NCBI GenBank assembly: GCA_021029595.1
Contig: JAJJOY010000004.1
Location: forward strand, 124,001 to 188,000
Direction of reading: 5' to 3'
Source of the DNA: Hominenteromicrobium mulieris
GTDB taxonomy: Bacteria; Bacillota; Clostridia; Oscillospirales; Acutalibacteraceae
Length of the DNA stretch: 64,000 nt
The position numbers were made by a program, and so were the translations under genes. The stretch's first letter is position 1. Every line of letters starts with the position of its first letter. Positions 8,062-16,358 of this stretch are shown one piece after another. The notes below the pieces were generated by a model that saw nothing but the letters and a program-made list of their open reading frames with translations, had not been told where the DNA came from and did not search any database.

Positions 8062-9528
8062 TTATGCAAGCACGTTCAGGCGGAGGATATCGGGATCCTC
8101 CGGGCCGGTCATGCTGCAGCCTTTGGCTTTGGCGTATTCGATGTAATCGAGGATCTCCGCCGTGATGCGTTCGCCCGGCGCCAAGATCGGAATGCCCGGC
8201 GGGTAGCACATGACGAACTCGCTGCACACCATACCCTCCGTCTCGCGGAGCGGCAGGCTCTTTTTCGGTGCGTAGAACGCCTCCTGCGGACTGGCGGCAA
8301 CCTCGGGGTCGATGTACTCCTGGCTCAAAAGGCCGGTGCCGTCCGTGCTGTACCGGCGCTTAATTTCGGCCAAAGCACTGACAAGGCGCTCCACCTCCTG
8401 CGGGCGGTCGCCGATGGAAAGGTATGCAAGGATATTGCCGATGTCGCCGAACTCGATCTGAATATCGTATTCGTCGCGCAGAATGTCGTAGACCTCGATG
8501 CCGGCAAGGCCGATGTCGAGCGTGTGGACGCTGAGCTTTGTCGTATCGAAATCGAACACGGAGTTGCCGTTGCAGAGTTCTTTGCCAAACGCGTAGTAGC
8601 CGCCGACGGCGTTGATCTCCTCGCGGGCGTATTCTGCCATATCGGCGACCTGATGGAACACTTTGCGGCCGCGCAGTGCCAGATTGCGGCGGGAGATGTC
8701 CAGACTGGACATGAGCAGATAGCTGCCCGAGGTCGTTTGGGTGAGGTTGATGATCTGCCGCACATAACCGGCGTGGACATTGGGGCCGATGAGCAATAAG
8801 CTCGACTGTGTTAAGCTGCCGCCGCTTTTGTGCATGGAAACGGCCGCCATATCCGCACCCGCCGCCATAGCGGAGACCGGCAGGCCGCCGCCGAAATAAA
8901 AGTGCGTGCCGTGTGCTTCGTCCGCGAGGCACAGCATACCGGCATCGTGCGCCATTTGTACGATTGCGCGCAGGTCGCTGCAAATGCCGTAGTATGTGGG
9001 GTTATTGACGAGCACCGCCACGGCGTTCGGGTGTTCGCGGATGGCTTTTGCCACCTGCTCGCGCTTCATGCCGAGCGAAATACCGAGGCGATGATCCACC
9101 TCCGGGTTGACGTAGACCGGCACCGCGCCGCAGAGCACCAAAGCATTCAAAACGCTGCGGTGGACGTTGCGGGGCAGAATAATCTCATCGCCGCGCTTAC
9201 ATGCGGTGAGAACCATGCTCTGTACGGAGCTTGTGGTGCCGCCCACCATTAAAAACGCGTGTGCCGCGCCGAACGCATCGGCGGCAAGCTCCTCCGCCTC
9301 CCGAATGACCGACACCGGGTGGCAGAGATTATCGAGCGGCTTCATACTATTGACGTCCAACCCGACGCACTGCTGACCCAGAAAGGCGGCCAGCTCCGGG
9401 TTGCCGCGGCCGCGCTTATGACCCGGCACATCAAACGGCACCACGCGCATGTTGCGGAATTTTTCGAGCGCTTCATGGATTGGTGCGCGGCGCTGGTCGA
9501 GCTTTGCGCGTTTTACATTTTCGTTCAT
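8062..9528 (-). CDS. speA: Arginine decarboxylase, Orn/Lys/Arg decarboxylase family
   Basis: This PLP-dependent fold-I amino acid decarboxylase has 488 residues, like the short Bacillus SpeA-type enzymes. The PLP lysine lies in AAVSMHKSGGSLTQSS, and the pyridoxal-stacking region is LADEAHGTHFYFGGG. The C-terminal domain ends in the conserved PPGIPILAPGE segment. The neighbouring agmatinase makes arginine the likely substrate rather than lysine or ornithine. Start ATG at 9528 has CGGAGGG 6 bases upstream. It is the first gene of the polyamine operon and is preceded by a long structured leader with an intrinsic terminator, so expression is probably attenuated in the leader. Confidence 0.92.
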   Translation of the reverse strand: MNENVKRAKLDQRRAPIHEALEKFRNMRVVPFDVPGHKRGRGNPELAAFLGQQCVGLDVNSMKPLDNLCHPVSVIREAEELAADAFGAAHAFLMVGGTTSSVQSMVLTACKRGDEIILPRNVHRSVLNALVLCGAVPVYVNPEVDHRLGISLGMKREQVAKAIREHPNAVAVLVNNPTYYGICSDLRAIVQMAHDAGMLCLADEAHGTHFYFGGGLPVSAMAAGADMAAVSMHKSGGSLTQSSLLLIGPNVHAGYVRQIINLTQTTSGSYLLMSSLDISRRNLALRGRKVFHQVADMAEYAREEINAVGGYYAFGKELCNGNSVFDFDTTKLSVHTLDIGLAGIEVYDILRDEYDIQIEFGDIGNILAYLSIGDRPQEVERLVSALAEIKRRYSTDGTGLLSQEYIDPEVAASPQEAFYAPKKSLPLRETEGMVCSEFVMCYPPGIPILAPGERITAEILDYIEYAKAKGCSMTGPEDPDILRLNVLA

Positions 9529-9920
9529 CTTTTCCCTCCGTTCAAAGCCCTTTGCAAAACAAAAAACGCAAGCCCGGCACGTAGGTGCAGAACTTGCGTT
9601 TGAATCGCTTATTTTTTGGGCGCATGTTCTCGGAACATAAAAACATGGTATCCCGGAAAGCGGAGCGTTTCAGAGTCTATATAGCAATTAAACTTTTACT
9701 ACTCTTATTGACGTTTCACAAGTCTGCGTTTTAGCGCAATTTCATGGTTGCAAAGGAACCATCTTATAAAATCTGAGCTTTTTAACTCAGTCAATAAGGC
9801 AGCCGAAGCTGCCGGTCGGCAGTGGACCCGGCTGTCCGTATGGCCTTAGCCCAAAAGGGCGGTCCAAAAGTAAAAATTGCTTTGAAAAACTCTTACATCT
9901 CACTTCGTCTTTCAAAATCG
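9529..9920 (-). ncRNA. Structured 5' leader of speA, candidate riboswitch or attenuator of unknown class
   Basis: From the promoter near 9950 to speA there are about 390 nt without a convincing ORF. The minus strand shows a series of stems. GGACC pairs with GGTCC enclosing GCCC-TTTT-GGGC. A perfect GGCAGC-TTCG-GCTGCC tetraloop hairpin follows, then CTGAG/CTCAG, ATGGTT/AACCAT, AGAGT/ACTCT and ATGTTC-CGA-GAACAT, and last the terminator at 9563-9601. I could not match the conserved cores of T-box, lysine, SAM, cobalamin, guanidine-I, tmRNA, RNase P or 6S RNA. A leader responding to arginine, agmatine or a polyamine is a hypothesis. Confidence 0.5.
9563..9601 (-). terminator. Intrinsic terminator in the speA leader
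   Basis: On the minus strand AAACGCAAG pairs with CTTGCGTTT over a loop of about 20 nt and is followed at once by TTTTGTTTT, a strong rho-independent terminator. It lies about 35 bases before the speA ATG and downstream of the leader promoter. It must therefore be bypassed for speA expression. It may also catch read-through from the cobalamin operon. Confidence 0.85.
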
Positions 9921-9925
9921 ATATG

Positions 9926-9954
9926 AGTATATCATAAACGACAAATCGTGTCAA
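9926..9954 (-). promoter_or_regulatory. Sigma-A promoter of the polyamine operon
   Basis: Minus strand TTGACA (9954-9949), exactly 17 bases, then TATACT (9931-9926). This is nearly consensus. It starts only about 20 bases after the stop of cbiC, so the polyamine operon has its own promoter although the cobalamin operon reads in the same direction. Confidence 0.85.
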
Positions 9955-9973
9955 CAAAAAATTTGGGGCCGCA

Positions 9974-10645
9974 TTATTTCCAGCCGCGGGCGGTGGGGTC
10001 GAGCATTTCGGCTGCGGAATATATGAGCGCATTGCAGACGGCGGCGGCTATGGTGCTGCCGCCCTTGCGCCCAAATGCAACGATGGCGGGGACATGATGC
10101 TTTTCGCACACGGCAAAAATGTTTTCTTTGCTCTCGATGACGTTCACAAAGCCGACCGGCACACCGATGACGAGCGCGGGGCGCAGACCGTTTTCGATCT
10201 TCTCGGCAATGGCGAACAGCGCGGTGGGCGCGTTGCCGACCGCCAAAATCGCGCCGGGGTATTCTTTTGCAGCCTTGTGCATGGCGGCGACGGCGCGCGT
10301 GGTGCCGCTTTCTTTTGCGCTTTGGGCAACTGTGGGGTCTGCCATAAAGCACAGGGCTTCCCCATTCAGCTTTTTGAGACCCGGCTTGGAAATACCTGCG
10401 AGCGCCATATTCGTATCGGTGATGATCGTGGCGCCGTTATGCAGCGCTTCTATGGCTTTTTGCACGGCATTTTCGGTAAAATGCAGCGTTTCGGCGTACT
10501 CGAAATCCGCCGTGGTGTGAATAACACGCTTGACGACGGCAAGATTTTCCCTTGGTATCCGGATATGCCTTTCTTCGAGCTCTTTTGCGATAATCTGCAT
10601 GCTGGTGCGCTCAATATCGGCGGGCAGATGATGCTGCGGGATCAT
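9974..10645 (-). CDS. cbiC: Cobalt-precorrin-8X methylmutase
   Basis: CbiC/CobH moves the C-11 methyl group to C-12 to give cobyrinate. The product of 223 residues has the catalytic histidine segment VIHTTADFEYA, the central VGVPVGFVNVIESKE and the C-terminal GRKGGSTIAAAVCNAL. The ATG at 10645 is preferred over the GTG at 10654. It overlaps the cobQ stop as ATGA and has AGGGGG about 6 bases upstream. It is the last gene of the cobalamin operon. No dedicated terminator separates it from the speA promoter. Confidence 0.94.
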   Translation of the reverse strand: MIPQHHLPADIERTSMQIIAKELEERHIRIPRENLAVVKRVIHTTADFEYAETLHFTENAVQKAIEALHNGATIITDTNMALAGISKPGLKKLNGEALCFMADPTVAQSAKESGTTRAVAAMHKAAKEYPGAILAVGNAPTALFAIAEKIENGLRPALVIGVPVGFVNVIESKENIFAVCEKHHVPAIVAFGRKGGSTIAAAVCNALIYSAAEMLDPTARGWK

Positions 10646-12153
10646 GCTTTGCACCCCCTCGGGTTTTCCATGCCCATGGCGCGGTACACGGCATCCATAT
10701 CGAGGCTGTTCCGCACGCCGTCGGCTAAAATGTCGAGCTGCTCGCGGCGATATTCCTCCATGGAAACAGGCACGGCGGCTGCAGGGTCTATCCCCTTGCA
10801 GGTGCAGAGGTATTCCGCAAGCTTTTCGGTCAGCTCGCCGCTGTCAAAGAGACCGTGCAGATACGTGCCGAAGACGTTTTGATTTGTGCAGCCCTCTTTT
10901 GTGCCATCCATATGCGTACAGAACGGCTCACCGCGGACGATCGTATTGCCTGTGTGAATTTCGTAACCGGTGAGCATCGCCCCTGTAAACGGCGCGGCGA
11001 TGACTTCGTCTGTGACCTGCGCGCGGTGCTTTTCCGCACAGAATGTTGTTTCGGTCGGCAATAAGTTAAGGCCGCGCAGCGTTTGCGGGCGACCGCTTTC
11101 GGAGCCATCCGGGTCGTGCAACGTCTCACCGAGCATCTGGTAACCGCCGCAGACACCAAGCACCGGCGTCTCTTTCGCGGCGAGCTTTAAGATGACGGAT
11201 TCGAGTCCCGACTGGCGCAGCCAGAGGAGATCCTCAACCGTGTTTTTCGTGCCGGGCAGAATCACAAGGTCGGGCGCGCCGAGCTCGCGGGTGTTTTGCA
11301 CGTAGCGCACATCCATTAAAGGGTGCTGCTCGAGCACCATAAAATCCGTGAAATTTGAGATGTGCGGCAGGCGAATGACGGCGATGTCCAGCGGACGCAC
11401 GGCGTCTTTTTTTTCAAGGCGCTCGGAAAGGGAGTCTTCGTCCTCGATATCGACGCGCAGATACGGCACGACGCCCAGAACGGGCAGGTGCGTTTTGTCT
11501 TCGAGCATGGAGAGGCCGGGGCGGAGAATTTCGACGTCACCGCGGAATTTATTGATGACAAGCCCCTTGATGCGGTCGCGCTCGTCCGTCTCCAGCAGCT
11601 CTACGGTGCCGAAAAGCTGCGCGAACACACCGCCGCGGTCGATGTCGCCGACGAGCAGAACGGGCGCATCGACAAGCTTTGCGAGCCCCATGTTCACGAT
11701 GTCATCCGCTTTCAGGTTGATCTCCGCCGGACTGCCCGCGCCCTCGATGACGATAACGTCAAAATCTTCTGCAAGGCTGTTGTAGGCGCGCAGAATATCG
11801 GGAATGAGTGATTTTTTCATCTTGAAATACTGCGAAGCTTTCATCTGGCCGCGCACTTCGCCGTTCACGATGACCTGACTGCCGACATCGCTGCTCGGCT
11901 TCAACAAAATGGGGTTCATGCGCACGTCCGGCTCCACACCCGCCGCCTGCGCCTGTACGACCTGTGCGCGGCCCATCTCTAAGCCGTCACGGGTAACGAA
12001 GCTGTTCAGCGCCATATTTTGACTTTTGAACGGTGCGGTGTGCAGACCGTCCTGCGCGAAAATACGGCACAGCGCCGCGCATAATAAACTTTTGCCCGCG
12101 CCGCTCATCGTGCCCTGCACCATGATGCACTTGGCTTTTTTATTTTCGCTCAT
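10642..12153 (-). CDS. cbiP: Adenosylcobyric acid synthase (glutamine-hydrolysing)
   Basis: CbiP/CobQ amidates the b, d, e and g carboxyls of adenosylcobyrinate diamide. The 503-residue protein combines an N-terminal dethiobiotin-synthetase-like P-loop domain (MVQGTMSGAGKSLL) with a C-terminal class I glutamine amidotransferase domain. The nucleophile lies in VLGVCGGYQML and the catalytic histidine region in TYLHGLFDS. The length is typical. It overlaps cobD upstream and cbiC downstream by 4 bases each (ATGA), so all three are probably translationally coupled. Confidence 0.95.
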   Translation of the reverse strand: MSENKKAKCIMVQGTMSGAGKSLLCAALCRIFAQDGLHTAPFKSQNMALNSFVTRDGLEMGRAQVVQAQAAGVEPDVRMNPILLKPSSDVGSQVIVNGEVRGQMKASQYFKMKKSLIPDILRAYNSLAEDFDVIVIEGAGSPAEINLKADDIVNMGLAKLVDAPVLLVGDIDRGGVFAQLFGTVELLETDERDRIKGLVINKFRGDVEILRPGLSMLEDKTHLPVLGVVPYLRVDIEDEDSLSERLEKKDAVRPLDIAVIRLPHISNFTDFMVLEQHPLMDVRYVQNTRELGAPDLVILPGTKNTVEDLLWLRQSGLESVILKLAAKETPVLGVCGGYQMLGETLHDPDGSESGRPQTLRGLNLLPTETTFCAEKHRAQVTDEVIAAPFTGAMLTGYEIHTGNTIVRGEPFCTHMDGTKEGCTNQNVFGTYLHGLFDSGELTEKLAEYLCTCKGIDPAAAVPVSMEEYRREQLDILADGVRNSLDMDAVYRAMGMENPRGCKA

Positions 12154-13202
12154 TTCAGCACCTCCCGCATGATTTTCAGTAACTTTTCGTTTTCCTCCGG
12201 CGTGCGCACGGCGGTGCGGTACCAGGTGTTATCAAGCCCCGGGTAGTTTGCACAGCCGCGCACGACAGCGCCTTTTTCTTTTAGTCGCTCGCCGAAATCT
12301 TCCGGCGCTTTGAATAACAGGAAATTTGCCTGCCCCTCCAAGACGCGCAAGCCGAGCGAGCGCAGGGACGCGATCATTTTGGGACGCTCCCGTGCGATTA
12401 AGCTTCGCACGTGGTCGGCATATTCGGTTTCATCTAACGCCGCGACGCCTGCCGCCTGTGCGAGTGACGAGACTGCCCACGGCTGCCCCGCTTCGCGCAT
12501 ATTTTCTAATAATTTTTCATCTCCGCTGAGTACATAACCGAGCCGCACGCCCGCCATGGCGTATAATTTTGTGAAAGCTTTCAGAATAACAAGCTCGGGG
12601 AACTGCGCTAAAAAGCGCTTTGCAGTCCGGCTTTCGTGCTCCGGGAGAAAATCGAGGAAACACTCGTCGATGACGGGCGTTGCATGACACGCCCTGCATT
12701 TTTTCAGGAGTTTTTCGAGAAAACTCGACGTAACGATCTGCCCGGTGGGGTTGTTTGGTTGACATAAGAACACCATATCGATGGTTTCATGGAGAGCAGA
12801 GAGCAACTCTTCGGTGATTTCAAAATCGTTTTCCTCTTTTAAAAAGAAATATTCGACTTCACAGCCGACGGTTTTGAGTGCGGACGCGTACTCTGCGAAA
12901 GTCGGCGCGGGCAATAATGCGCGGCGCGGCTTTTTCGCGAGCACGAGCCGAAAAATCAGGTCTGCCGCGCCGTTGCCGCAAAGAATTTGGTTTTCGTGTA
13001 CGTTTTCGCTTGCGGAGAGTTTTTGGCGCAGCTCTCTGCAAAGCGGGTCGGGGTAGCGGTCTGCGGTAGGCAGTGCGTTTACGATTGCCAGTGCGACGCC
13101 CTCCGGCAAACCGAGAGGGCTGACATTCGCGGAAAAATCGAGTGCATCGTGGCCGAATTTTGCGCGGTAGCCCGCCCAGTCGCCGCCGTGTGTGAGTTCC
13201 AT
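12150..13202 (-). CDS. cobD: Threonine-phosphate decarboxylase (CobD, Salmonella nomenclature)
   Basis: This PLP enzyme of the aminotransferase I/II fold makes (R)-1-amino-2-propanol phosphate, the linker between corrin ring and nucleotide loop. In 350 residues it has the N-terminal HGGDW..., the substrate motif CQPNNPTGQ, the DE pair in VIDECFLDF and the PLP lysine in LKAFTKLYAMAGVRLGY. Histidinol-phosphate aminotransferase is the closest alternative, but the position between cbiB and cbiP makes CobD the better call. The stop overlaps the cbiP start. Confidence 0.9.
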   Translation of the reverse strand: MELTHGGDWAGYRAKFGHDALDFSANVSPLGLPEGVALAIVNALPTADRYPDPLCRELRQKLSASENVHENQILCGNGAADLIFRLVLAKKPRRALLPAPTFAEYASALKTVGCEVEYFFLKEENDFEITEELLSALHETIDMVFLCQPNNPTGQIVTSSFLEKLLKKCRACHATPVIDECFLDFLPEHESRTAKRFLAQFPELVILKAFTKLYAMAGVRLGYVLSGDEKLLENMREAGQPWAVSSLAQAAGVAALDETEYADHVRSLIARERPKMIASLRSLGLRVLEGQANFLLFKAPEDFGERLKEKGAVVRGCANYPGLDNTWYRTAVRTPEENEKLLKIMREVLK

Positions 13203-13215
13203 ATTCTCTCCCCCT

Positions 13216-14178
13216 TTACAGTAAGACGAATGCCGCGCGAACGAGCAGACCGAGCACGAGTGCCAAAATGCTTTCGGCGTACATCATGCGGTCGGCTTTC
13301 AAAATGTCCTCCGGCATGACCGGGCGCAGCGGGTCGCCGATCGTCGGCTTATCATAGTATTCACCGAAATAATATGCGGGCCCGGCGAGCTGCACGCCGA
13401 GCGCACCGGCGCAGGCACTTTCGGTCTGCGCGCTGTTGGGGCTTGCATGATTTCGGCGGTCGCGCCGCCAGATCTTCCACGCGCCCTTGACGCTGTTTCC
13501 CGTGAACCTCGCCGCGAGCACCCACAAAAGTGCCGCGATACGACTCGGAATGTAGTTTGCGGCATCGTCAAGCTTTGCGGGCACGCGCCCGAAGTTTATG
13601 TACTTTTCATTTTTGTAGCCGAGCATGCTGTCCATCGTGTTGATGGCTTTGTAGGTCAGCGCAAGTGGTGCGCCGCCGATGAGCATGCAAAGAAGCGGCG
13701 CGATCACGCCGTCACCGGCGTTTTCGGCAACGGTCTCCACAGCGGCTTTTGTCACGCCCTCCATGGAAAGCGCGTCGGTATCACGCCCGACAATGCGAGA
13801 GACGGCCTTGCGCGCGGCGGGGAGGTCGTTCTTTTTGAGCTCCTTGTAGACGTTGCGGCTCTCCTGCACAAGTCCCTTTGCGGCAAGTGACTGCGCGCAC
13901 CAGAACATTTGAATCAAAAGTCCGAACACCCAGTGAATTTTATAAAAGAAGAAGCACACCGCGCCGGAAAGCAGGAATGTGCCGACAGGCAGGATGAATG
14001 CGGTGATTGCGCCGCCGATACGCTCGCCACGCGGTGTTTTCGGTAAAATTTTCCGCAAGCTTCGATCTAAAAAGGAGATAACCTTCCCCATATATACAAC
14101 CGGGTGCGGCAGCCACAGGGGGTCGCCGAAGATTGCGTCTAAAATGAATCCACCGAGGACGGCGAAGAAAATCAGCAT
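13216..14178 (-). CDS. cbiB: Adenosylcobinamide-phosphate synthase
   Basis: This integral membrane enzyme joins aminopropanol phosphate to adenosylcobyric acid. The product is 320 residues with several hydrophobic segments and the family motifs DAIFGDPLWLPHPV near the N-terminus, ETVAENAGDGVIAPL and INTMDSMLGYKN. The ATG at 14178 follows AAAGGAGG at good spacing and lies just inside the end of the preceding phosphatase gene (7 bp overlap). The longer frame to 14283 is a shadow within that gene. Confidence 0.94.
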   Translation of the reverse strand: MLIFFAVLGGFILDAIFGDPLWLPHPVVYMGKVISFLDRSLRKILPKTPRGERIGGAITAFILPVGTFLLSGAVCFFFYKIHWVFGLLIQMFWCAQSLAAKGLVQESRNVYKELKKNDLPAARKAVSRIVGRDTDALSMEGVTKAAVETVAENAGDGVIAPLLCMLIGGAPLALTYKAINTMDSMLGYKNEKYINFGRVPAKLDDAANYIPSRIAALLWVLAARFTGNSVKGAWKIWRRDRRNHASPNSAQTESACAGALGVQLAGPAYYFGEYYDKPTIGDPLRPVMPEDILKADRMMYAESILALVLGLLVRAAFVLL

Positions 14179-14771
14179 GTGGCCTCCTTTGTGTACTGCA
14201 CGGTCCCGATGAGATGCAAAACGTGCTTTTCCTGCCAATCGCGGGCATCGAGCACATAGCCGCCGGCAGTCGGCGCACACCATTCATAATAATTTTTCTG
14301 CGGCACAGCGTACTTTTCCATGACGGCCATCTGCGTGCCGCCATGCGCAACGATAACGAGCATGTCTTCACTGTTTTGAATAGATTGATTTAGCAGGGAT
14401 TCAAATGCTTTGCAAACACGCTCGCTGAAATCCGCTTTGCACTCGCCGCCGGGACAGGTGCTTTCGCAGTTAGAATCCACCCATGCGCGGTAGGCGGAAT
14501 CGTGCTCCATCTCTTTATAGTTACGTCCCTCAAATACGCCGAAATTCATCTCGCCGAGGTCGTTTACGGGGATATACTCGGCAGTCGGAAATAAAATCTC
14601 CGCTGTCTGTTTTGTGCGCTTTAACGGCGTGACAAAAACGGTTTTGGGCGAAAAGTCCGCCTGCTTCAGTGCCGCAAGCCCGGCCGGTGAGAGTGGAATG
14701 TCCGTCACGCCCTGATAGCGGTAATCCACATTATAGGCGGTTTCACCGTGGCGCAAAAGGTAAATTTTCAT
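14172..14771 (-). CDS. cobC: Histidine phosphatase, probable alpha-ribazole phosphatase
   Basis: This is a 199-residue histidine (phosphoglycerate mutase-like) phosphatase with the catalytic LLRHGETAYN motif, the second-His segment VIVAHGGTQMAV and the acidic GEMNFGVFEG. Removal of the phosphate from alpha-ribazole phosphate or adenosylcobalamin 5'-phosphate is the expected job in a cobalamin operon. The family is broad, so the substrate rests on context. The ATG at 14771 overlaps the stop of the short CobU-like gene (ATGA), and the end overlaps cbiB. Confidence 0.85.
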   Translation of the reverse strand: MKIYLLRHGETAYNVDYRYQGVTDIPLSPAGLAALKQADFSPKTVFVTPLKRTKQTAEILFPTAEYIPVNDLGEMNFGVFEGRNYKEMEHDSAYRAWVDSNCESTCPGGECKADFSERVCKAFESLLNQSIQNSEDMLVIVAHGGTQMAVMEKYAVPQKNYYEWCAPTAGGYVLDARDWQEKHVLHLIGTVQYTKEATC

Positions 14772-15085
14772 TTGGGCAATTCCCCTTTCAAGACGGTCGG
14801 AATGCCGCAGAACATCTGCACAACACAATCGGCACGTGCGGCGAGCAGGCATGCCAAGCGGCCGGCTTTTTCGCGGTTTGCGCGCTCTGTGGCATCAACG
14901 GGCACAACACCGCCGCCGACTTCCGTTGCGGTGATAATATCGTATTTTTCAGAAAGTATTTTAGCAAGTGCTTCGAGGTCTTCCGTCGTTTCGGCCTGCT
15001 TTTGCACCTCAAAACAGCATGTACCGCCGAGCTTTTGCGCGAACGTGCGCTTGCCGCTGTAAAGCGGACCTGTGATGAACACCAT
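14768..15085 (-). CDS. Short CobU-like protein
   Basis: This 105-residue protein resembles an internally shortened CobU (adenosylcobinamide kinase/guanylyltransferase). It has a P-loop-like start (FITGPLYSGKRTF), EVGGGVVPVD in the position of the CobU acidic motif, and a CobU-style end (FCGIPTVLKG). A full-length cobU lies two genes upstream. The segment between P-loop and C-terminus that carries the GMP-accepting histidine in CobU appears to be missing, so guanylyltransferase activity is doubtful. It is tightly coupled on both sides (TAATG with cobS, ATGA with cobC), so it is probably a functional gene and not debris. A regulatory or kinase-only role is inference. Confidence 0.75.
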   Translation of the reverse strand: MVFITGPLYSGKRTFAQKLGGTCCFEVQKQAETTEDLEALAKILSEKYDIITATEVGGGVVPVDATERANREKAGRLACLLAARADCVVQMFCGIPTVLKGELPK

Positions 15086-15837
15086 TACAAAATTCCTCCC
15101 CACTGGCACACGGCGAGCGCTGCCAACATGGCGAGCTCTGCCCTTTGCAGGAACCACCCGGCAAGGTCGCCCGTGATGCCGCCGAATTGCTTTTTCGACA
15201 CTGCGTAATACCGCCGAAAGACAAGTAAAACAGCCAAAACTGCCGCCCAGCCGCCGAGCACGATCATCGCAGCACCGAGCACGACAGTATAAATAATCAA
15301 GACGCGGCGCACCGTTATGCGGTTTGCGGCTTCCGAGAACGTATGCGCGAGACCGGTGTTTTTCGCCATGGGAAATGATGCCACGGCGAGACCGGAAAAC
15401 GCACGTTCCAAGGTGAGTGCCAATATCCAGATCACACCGAAACGTACCGTAAATTTCACCGAAGCACAGAGCGCAAAATACAATATGAAATATGTGCATA
15501 ATCGGATAACTGCAAATGCACCGCAGTGTGGATCTTTCAAAATTTCGAGCTTCTTTTCCGCATCACCGTAGCTTGAGAGCGCATCGCATGTGTCGGCGAA
15601 GCCATCCAGATGGATGCCGCCGGTGACGAGCACAGGCACAAGGCAAAAGCCTGCTGCGCGGACGAGCTCCGGCACAGGCAGGACGCCGGCTAAGCACCAC
15701 AACCCGCCGCACACTGCACCGATGAGCGGGAATGCGCACAGCGCGTATCGCATGTTCTTTTGGCTCCATTCGAACTGTGGCATTGGAATCGCCGAAAACA
15801 TAGCGAACGCCACGGCAATCGTCTGCAAAATCGTCAT
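15085..15837 (-). CDS. cobS: Adenosylcobinamide-GDP ribazoletransferase (cobalamin synthase)
   Basis: This polytopic membrane enzyme attaches alpha-ribazole (phosphate) to adenosylcobinamide-GDP, completing the nucleotide loop. The 250-residue product has the conserved IPMP segment early, the acidic motif GGIHLDGFADTCDALSSYG, DPHCGAFAVI, and a C-terminal GGITGDLAG. The ATG at 15837 overlaps the cobU stop (ATGA). The longer frame to 16017 is a cobU shadow. Confidence 0.94.
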   Translation of the reverse strand: MTILQTIAVAFAMFSAIPMPQFEWSQKNMRYALCAFPLIGAVCGGLWCLAGVLPVPELVRAAGFCLVPVLVTGGIHLDGFADTCDALSSYGDAEKKLEILKDPHCGAFAVIRLCTYFILYFALCASVKFTVRFGVIWILALTLERAFSGLAVASFPMAKNTGLAHTFSEAANRITVRRVLIIYTVVLGAAMIVLGGWAAVLAVLLVFRRYYAVSKKQFGGITGDLAGWFLQRAELAMLAALAVCQWGGIL

Positions 15838-16358
15838 ACCTTTCCCCCTCCTTTGTAATAAACCGGGATACCGCACACTACGCGGCAGACGTGATCCGCG
15901 CGGGCGGCGATGCCGTTTTGGATCTGCGCCAGCGCTTTGAGGTACAGATCTGTTTCGTCGGCATACTCTGCACCGCCGCTGAACACCTCGTTGCCGACAA
16001 CAATCAGATGTTCGCATTGTTTATGTAGTATTTCAACGCCATACAGAACGGCTTCTGCGGTATTGACCCCCGCACCTTTCGGATCGTACAGCTCGTTTGC
16101 GGTCAGGTTGCCGAGGTCTTCTAGCAGAACTATTCCGCGATTTGGTATTCTGATTTTATCAATACTGATAGGTGATTCAATCGTTTCAAACTGTTTTTCT
16201 TTTCGCATGGCGCGGTGCTTTTCGACGCGTTTGGCGCACTCTTCATCCCATACCTGCATGGTGGCGACGTAGTAACGCGGTAGCGGGAGCTTTAAGGTCA
16301 AGCTTTCTGCATAGGCGCTTTTGCCGCTTGCTGCGCCGCCGATGACGAGCGTCAGCAT
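15834..16358 (-). CDS. cobU: Adenosylcobinamide kinase / adenosylcobinamide-phosphate guanylyltransferase
   Basis: CobU phosphorylates adenosylcobinamide and then transfers GMP to it. The 174-residue length is normal. Seen are the P-loop VIGGAASGKSAYAESL, the region ECAKRVEKHRAMR containing the GMP-accepting histidine, LLEDLGNL, VGNEVFSGG and the terminal CGIPVYYKG. ATG at 16358 overlaps the cobT end. Compare the short paralog at 14768-15085. Confidence 0.94.
   Translation of the reverse strand: MLTLVIGGAASGKSAYAESLTLKLPLPRYYVATMQVWDEECAKRVEKHRAMRKEKQFETIESPISIDKIRIPNRGIVLLEDLGNLTANELYDPKGAGVNTAEAVLYGVEILHKQCEHLIVVGNEVFSGGAEYADETDLYLKALAQIQNGIAARADHVCRVVCGIPVYYKGGGKV

Noticed and set aside
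9529-9920. speA leader as T-box, lysine riboswitch, tmRNA, RNase P RNA or 6S RNA
   Set aside because: The T-box core (TGGNACCGCG), the lysine and tmRNA cores and the GAAAGTCC element of RNase P RNA are not present.
12150-13202. Histidinol-phosphate aminotransferase
   Set aside because: The fold is the same, but the position between cbiB and cbiP and the absence of other his genes favour threonine-phosphate decarboxylase.
14768-16358. Two CobU-like genes as one gene broken by insertion of cobS
   Set aside because: The gene at 15834 is complete with P-loop and C-terminus, and the short one has its own P-loop and C-terminus, so they are paralogs and not two halves.
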